Positions 29,549 through 33,001 of a stretch of 33,001 bases of DNA are shown here, one piece after another. The stretch's first letter is position 1; each line of letters starts with the position of its first letter. The notes under the pieces were generated by a model. The model was not told where the DNA came from, made no database searches, and worked only from the letters and a program-made list of their open reading frames with translations. The DNA comes from Muribaculaceae bacterium (GTDB lineage: Bacteria; Bacteroidota; Bacteroidia; Bacteroidales; Muribaculaceae): assembly GCA_016302215.1 (NCBI GenBank), contig JAEDNZ010000001.1, positions 1-33,001 on the forward strand. Reading direction: 5' to 3'. The position numbers were made by a program, and so were the translations under genes.

Positions 29549-30788
29549 TATCTTCGTCTGTTTTGGTATCCGGCGTCTGGCCTACGACGGCCATGTTGGC
29601 CGGATAAAGGTAGTCGTCAAGCCCATCCACTCTCGGGTAGCCCTCCAGCTCACGCACCTCGTTGCGTGAGAGGTAGCCGTCCAGGATGGCGTTGTGATAG
29701 TAGGCGCTGCGTGAGGCGGTGTCGCCCCTCAGCAGGCCTTGCAGGTTAAAGTCAGCGTGCACCTCGCCAGAGCCAAGCAGCTTGCGCTCAATCTCACTCT
29801 CGAGCCTCTTGCAGAGAGGGCGCAGGGTGTACTTGACAAACTGGATGTCCTGGTGCTCGATGTTGCTAAAGGTGGCATGTGAGAGATCCGCAAGCATGTG
29901 CGGAGGTATGCATAGCAGTCTGCAGATGTCCTGCACGCTCAGGGTCTCTGACGGGATGAGGGCCGCGACAGCCGGATTGGAGTCAAGCTGCTTATACTTG
30001 ACACCATACTCAAGGAGCGGGGTCTCGAAGTTGCGCGAACTATAGTTAAAGTGCTCGACGAACTTATTGTACCTCTCGTCACCCATCGAGCCGTCTGTCT
30101 CCATGACCGCCCTGATATTGCCCCCTCGCCTGTAAAAGTCAGCGGCGAAGGCCTCCTGGGCCATTGCCTTGTTGAGCGCTCCCGCGCCGTAGACAACCGG
30201 GTTGATGCCCTCGATGCCGTCCACGCTCATGAGTGTAAAGCAGAGGATGTCGTCGTCACTTACAGGGGTGGTGGGCCTGTCGGGCACGCTCTGGTTGGCA
30301 AGCATTATCTGCCAATAGCGGCGGCCCTTGACGTAGGTTGCCATCGCACTGCCGGGTGCTGCCTGATGCAGGGCGATCGGGCGCCCCGCTGCATCGCGCT
30401 GGATCCAGGCGACTGACTTGCCCCAATCGACCATGTGTGTCACAATGATGTGCCAAAAGTCAAAGCTATTGGTGTAATCGTTGGGATGGTGCAGCAGCCA
30501 GTTGATATGGTGATTAGCCGGCAGAGGCTGCTTGCCATCACGCCCTCTGGTATAGAGCCCCTTAGGCAATGAGGCTATGTTGTCCGCGAGCAGCTTGACG
30601 CCGGCGTAATAGGCATTGAGCTTGAGCGCGGTGTAGTTGTCAACATCCACTCCATAGTCCAACGAGCCGTACACCTTGCTTGCATTTACGGCCACCTCTG
30701 ACTTGGGTGCCACAACCAGTGCGCGCAATCTGGCCAGCAGACCGGGTCTGCCTGCCTGCTGCTCTCTTGTATGAGTCTTTTTAGCCAC
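29541..30788 (-). CDS. HK97 family portal protein
   Basis: A 415-residue phage portal protein with DNYTALKLNAYYAGVKLLAD, LPKGLYTRGRDG, HHPNDYTNSFDFWHIIVTHM and GVKYKQLDSNPAVAALIPSE, all typical of the HK97 portal family. It forms the dodecameric ring through which DNA enters the head. The start is a GTG at 30788: upstream in frame there is a stop at 30798-30800 and no ATG. The C-terminus overlaps the protease gene. Confidence 0.94.
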   Translation of the reverse strand: MAKKTHTREQQAGRPGLLARLRALVVAPKSEVAVNASKVYGSLDYGVDVDNYTALKLNAYYAGVKLLADNIASLPKGLYTRGRDGKQPLPANHHINWLLHHPNDYTNSFDFWHIIVTHMVDWGKSVAWIQRDAAGRPIALHQAAPGSAMATYVKGRRYWQIMLANQSVPDRPTTPVSDDDILCFTLMSVDGIEGINPVVYGAGALNKAMAQEAFAADFYRRGGNIRAVMETDGSMGDERYNKFVEHFNYSSRNFETPLLEYGVKYKQLDSNPAVAALIPSETLSVQDICRLLCIPPHMLADLSHATFSNIEHQDIQFVKYTLRPLCKRLESEIERKLLGSGEVHADFNLQGLLRGDTASRSAYYHNAILDGYLSRNEVRELEGYPRVDGLDDYLYPANMAVVGQTPDTKTDEDNA

Positions 30789-30874
30789 GAGACTAATTTA
30801 ATCAATTTATATTAAACTATTGGTATTTATGCAATTAAATTGCAGTATTTCTATAAAATCTCTAACAAAATCAC
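30789..30874. other. AT-rich gap with a perfect palindrome
   Basis: An 86-base AT-rich gap between the large terminase and portal genes with a perfect 7-bp palindrome around one base (TGCAATT-A-AATTGCA, 30830-30844). No Bacteroidetes consensus promoter was found on the minus strand, so a promoter is possible but not shown. Confidence 0.4.
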
Positions 30875-32539
30875 TCAAATTGTGCGAAGGTCATAATCAC
30901 CATAAATCTCACGGTCGCTATCGCCGTCATTGAGCCAGGCCCCGATGGCATCCACGAGGGCCACGACGCCGTCTATCTTCTCGCGGCTGCGCGACTTGTC
31001 CAGCTTGATGTTGGCGTTAGGATCGACATACACCACGACGTTGCGCATCATCCAGCGCATAATCGGGTTGCCTCCAAAATTGATGTTGTGCCGCAGCACT
31101 TCGCTCTCCAAGCGCTTGGTAGGCACACTCATGTGCCTGATGTCCTGCCTGTACTCAAGGAGCTTGTCCTCGTACCGGCCAAATCTGGTCTTGAGGTCAT
31201 ACATGCCCCACGGGTCGTAGGCAATGTATTTGACATTGTAGGATCTAAAATCATCAAGCAGCAGGCTCATGAACAGGTCCTCATCCAGGACTCTGTCACC
31301 GCACACCGTGAGCCATCCGTCCTCCTCCCACTTGCGGTAGTCGACACGGTCCTCATTGCTGCTGAGCTTGGCCTGGGGTACAAACATCCGCATCTTGACA
31401 TAATTACCCAAACGTGGGAAAAAATAGGCGACCGCACAGATGTCGACCTTGCTGGCGAGGTCAATGCCGACATAGCAGTCCGCGCCCTTGAGCTGGTTCT
31501 CGTCCATCGGGTAGTTACATGCGGCGACATCCTCATCGCTGATCCAGACCTTCGGCGCATCGGTCCAGAGGTTAAGGTCCTTGACCTGGAAGGTCACAGC
31601 ATAGCTGCCCCCTCTGATCTTGGCCTCCTCATAGGTCCTGCGCATGTAGTCAGCTGACAGGCTAACACCGTAGTTGGGGTTCGCCTTACGCCACGACTCC
31701 TCGCTCTCCCAGTCGTCCCCCTCGTCGAGGGTGTAGAGGAGGAAAAAGTGGTCATCCTCCAGTGGCTTGGCGCCAAGCAGCTCCGCCTTGTAGTCTTCGA
31801 TGTCACGGTAATACGGATAGGAGACATCCACTCCAGCCGTGCTGATGCTCATGACGTGCGGCTGCGTGCGTGCACCCATACCGGTTTTAATCACATCCAG
31901 CATCTCGGTCGTAGGCCATGCGTGCCTTTCGTCACAAATCGCTGCGTGCACATTCAGACCGTCCTTGTTGCGAGTGTCCCTGCTAAGCGGTTTGAGCACG
32001 CCGCTGTTGCGCAGACTCTGCATTTTGTCGCGGCTATTATATATCTTGACGCACTCCGCAAAAATGCTGTTGCGTATGATCTCTACAACGGCCTCGTAGC
32101 AGATTTTAGCCTGGTCTTTGTCCAGCGCGGCCGTGTACACTTCGGGACCGGCCTCACCATCCATCAGACAAAACCAGGCAGCGAAGATAGCGGCCAAGTA
32201 GGTCTTGCCGTTTTTTCGCGGCAGATAGATGTCACTCAGCCTGTATTTGCGAAGACCTGTGTCCTTGCGCTTGAGCCCGATTATGTTGGCCATCACAAAA
32301 AGCTGCCATGGCTCAGGCTCGAAATAGCGCCCGGCGAGTGGCCCCTTGAAATGCCGGAACTGCTGTGCGAACTTGACAAGCCTGCCGAAGGTCTGCCAAT
32401 CCATATACAGATCGTCCCTCTCCAGGTCCGCCCTGTAGCGCTCGACCGCCTTGCGCACGTACACGCATGCGGGCAGGCGCCCACTCAGGATGCACGCGCA
32501 GTACATCTCTACTGCTCTGATTGCCTCGTCTGTTGTCAT
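30875..32539 (-). CDS. Terminase large subunit
   Basis: A 554-residue phage packaging motor from ATG 32539 (the TTG two codons earlier is not needed). Walker A is PRKNGKT (107-113), the acidic pair is D203 E204 in ICDERHAW, and the nuclease domain begins YVGIDLAS (near 345), with DEDLFMSLLLDD further on. It translocates DNA into the head and cuts it. It starts just after the small subunit stop and precedes the portal gene. Confidence 0.96.
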   Translation of the reverse strand: MTTDEAIRAVEMYCACILSGRLPACVYVRKAVERYRADLERDDLYMDWQTFGRLVKFAQQFRHFKGPLAGRYFEPEPWQLFVMANIIGLKRKDTGLRKYRLSDIYLPRKNGKTYLAAIFAAWFCLMDGEAGPEVYTAALDKDQAKICYEAVVEIIRNSIFAECVKIYNSRDKMQSLRNSGVLKPLSRDTRNKDGLNVHAAICDERHAWPTTEMLDVIKTGMGARTQPHVMSISTAGVDVSYPYYRDIEDYKAELLGAKPLEDDHFFLLYTLDEGDDWESEESWRKANPNYGVSLSADYMRRTYEEAKIRGGSYAVTFQVKDLNLWTDAPKVWISDEDVAACNYPMDENQLKGADCYVGIDLASKVDICAVAYFFPRLGNYVKMRMFVPQAKLSSNEDRVDYRKWEEDGWLTVCGDRVLDEDLFMSLLLDDFRSYNVKYIAYDPWGMYDLKTRFGRYEDKLLEYRQDIRHMSVPTKRLESEVLRHNINFGGNPIMRWMMRNVVVYVDPNANIKLDKSRSREKIDGVVALVDAIGAWLNDGDSDREIYGDYDLRTI

Positions 32540-32541
32540 AA

Positions 32542-32958
32542 TCAATCCTCAGCAAAAAAGTCATCCAATGGGCTGGTCGGGGGAGCGGGCTCCTTGCCGA
32601 GCTTACGGGACTTGTAGGTCGTGCCGCCGAAATCGGCCAAAATGGATTGCGCTACCTTCTGGGCGTCCTGCATCATCCTCACCTTGGGATTGGCCTTGAT
32701 GACGGTGTTATGGTTCTTGTCGAGCACCGTAAATGTGTAGCCCTCTACGTCTACCTCATCGCGGAGCGTCCAGTAGCGGTCATAGTTGTCGGCCCAGATC
32801 AGCAGACTCTGCAACCAGGACCGGCGGAGCTCCCCGGCCTTGAGCAATTCGTTGCACTTGGCCGTATAAAACTTGCGGGCCCTCTCCGTCAGCAGCTTGT
32901 AGTCATTGATGCGGATGGAGCTCAAGCAGGTTATAAGGTCATTATCAGTTGTTGCCAT
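32542..32958 (-). CDS. P27-type terminase small subunit
   Basis: A 138-residue protein from ATG 32958; a GTG at 32994 gives a longer reading but is less likely. It has the helical pattern of phage terminase small subunits of the P27 family (ERARKFYTAKCNELLKAGEL, then SWLQSLLIWADNYDRYWTLR) and the typical C-terminus (KSRKLGKEPAPPTSPLDDFF). It recognises the packaging site and directs the large subunit, which follows at once. About 43 bases lie between its start and the window edge. Confidence 0.9.
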   Translation of the reverse strand: MATTDNDLITCLSSIRINDYKLLTERARKFYTAKCNELLKAGELRRSWLQSLLIWADNYDRYWTLRDEVDVEGYTFTVLDKNHNTVIKANPKVRMMQDAQKVAQSILADFGGTTYKSRKLGKEPAPPTSPLDDFFAED

Positions 32959-33001
32959 AGTGTAATTCGTTTTCAAAAAATCAGTTTTGTGCACGTTTGA
33001 C

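Overview
The window is a nearly gap-free set of bacteriophage genes, all on the minus strand, from a long-tailed (siphovirus-like) phage or prophage with an HK97-type head. Several signs point to a Bacteroidales host. There is a TTTG-N19-TAnnTTTG promoter of the Bacteroidetes type at 13371-13401. Most genes lack a Shine-Dalgarno sequence. A DUF3853-like protein and a Bacteroides-style diversity-generating retroelement are present. No integrase, repressor or plus-strand gene can be supported.

Layout, read in the direction of transcription (from high to low coordinates): packaging and head genes at 32958-26845 (TerS, TerL, portal, prohead protease, major capsid protein, connectors); tail genes at 26843-20279 (gp10-like, tail terminator, tail tube, two tail chaperones joined by a probable frameshift on an A9 run, tape measure, large tail-tip protein); fibres at 20128-17475; a diversity-generating retroelement (DGR) at 17595-15555; a lysis cassette at 15432-13611; a regulatory gap at 13610-13338 with a promoter and nested palindromes; and an early or replication operon at 13337-41. 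The early operon holds two small genes, a tandem array of tRNA-like RNAs, a DUF3853-like HTH protein, a DUF2800 nuclease, a DUF2815 ssDNA-binding protein, a family A DNA polymerase, an AT-rich block with a PAPS-reductase-like protein and a DNA methylase, a primase-helicase, a VRR-NUC nuclease, an SNF2 helicase and an HNH nuclease.

The main system is the DGR. The last gene of the tail module (17475-19109) ends in a C-type-lectin-like variable repeat (VR, 17483-17595). Next come an Avd-like gene, the template repeat (TR, 16868-16980) and a DGR-class reverse transcriptase carrying the IGxxxSQ signature. TR and VR are 113 nt long and differ at 16 positions; 15 of these are adenines in the coding strand of TR (which has 30 adenines), the mark of adenine-specific mutagenic homing. 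Unusually, TR lies inside the 5' end of the RT reading frame, in the same frame as VR.

Other points of interest are three tandem tRNA-like elements with covarying hairpins (12537-12809), a dense ATTGTC iteron array next to the primase-helicase gene (2097-2236), and an early promoter whose -7 box is centred in a TGTCAC/GTGACA palindrome. The two window ends carry genes that are normally neighbours (HNH nuclease and TerS), so the window could be most of a circularly permuted genome of about 33 kb. The sequence alone does not prove this.
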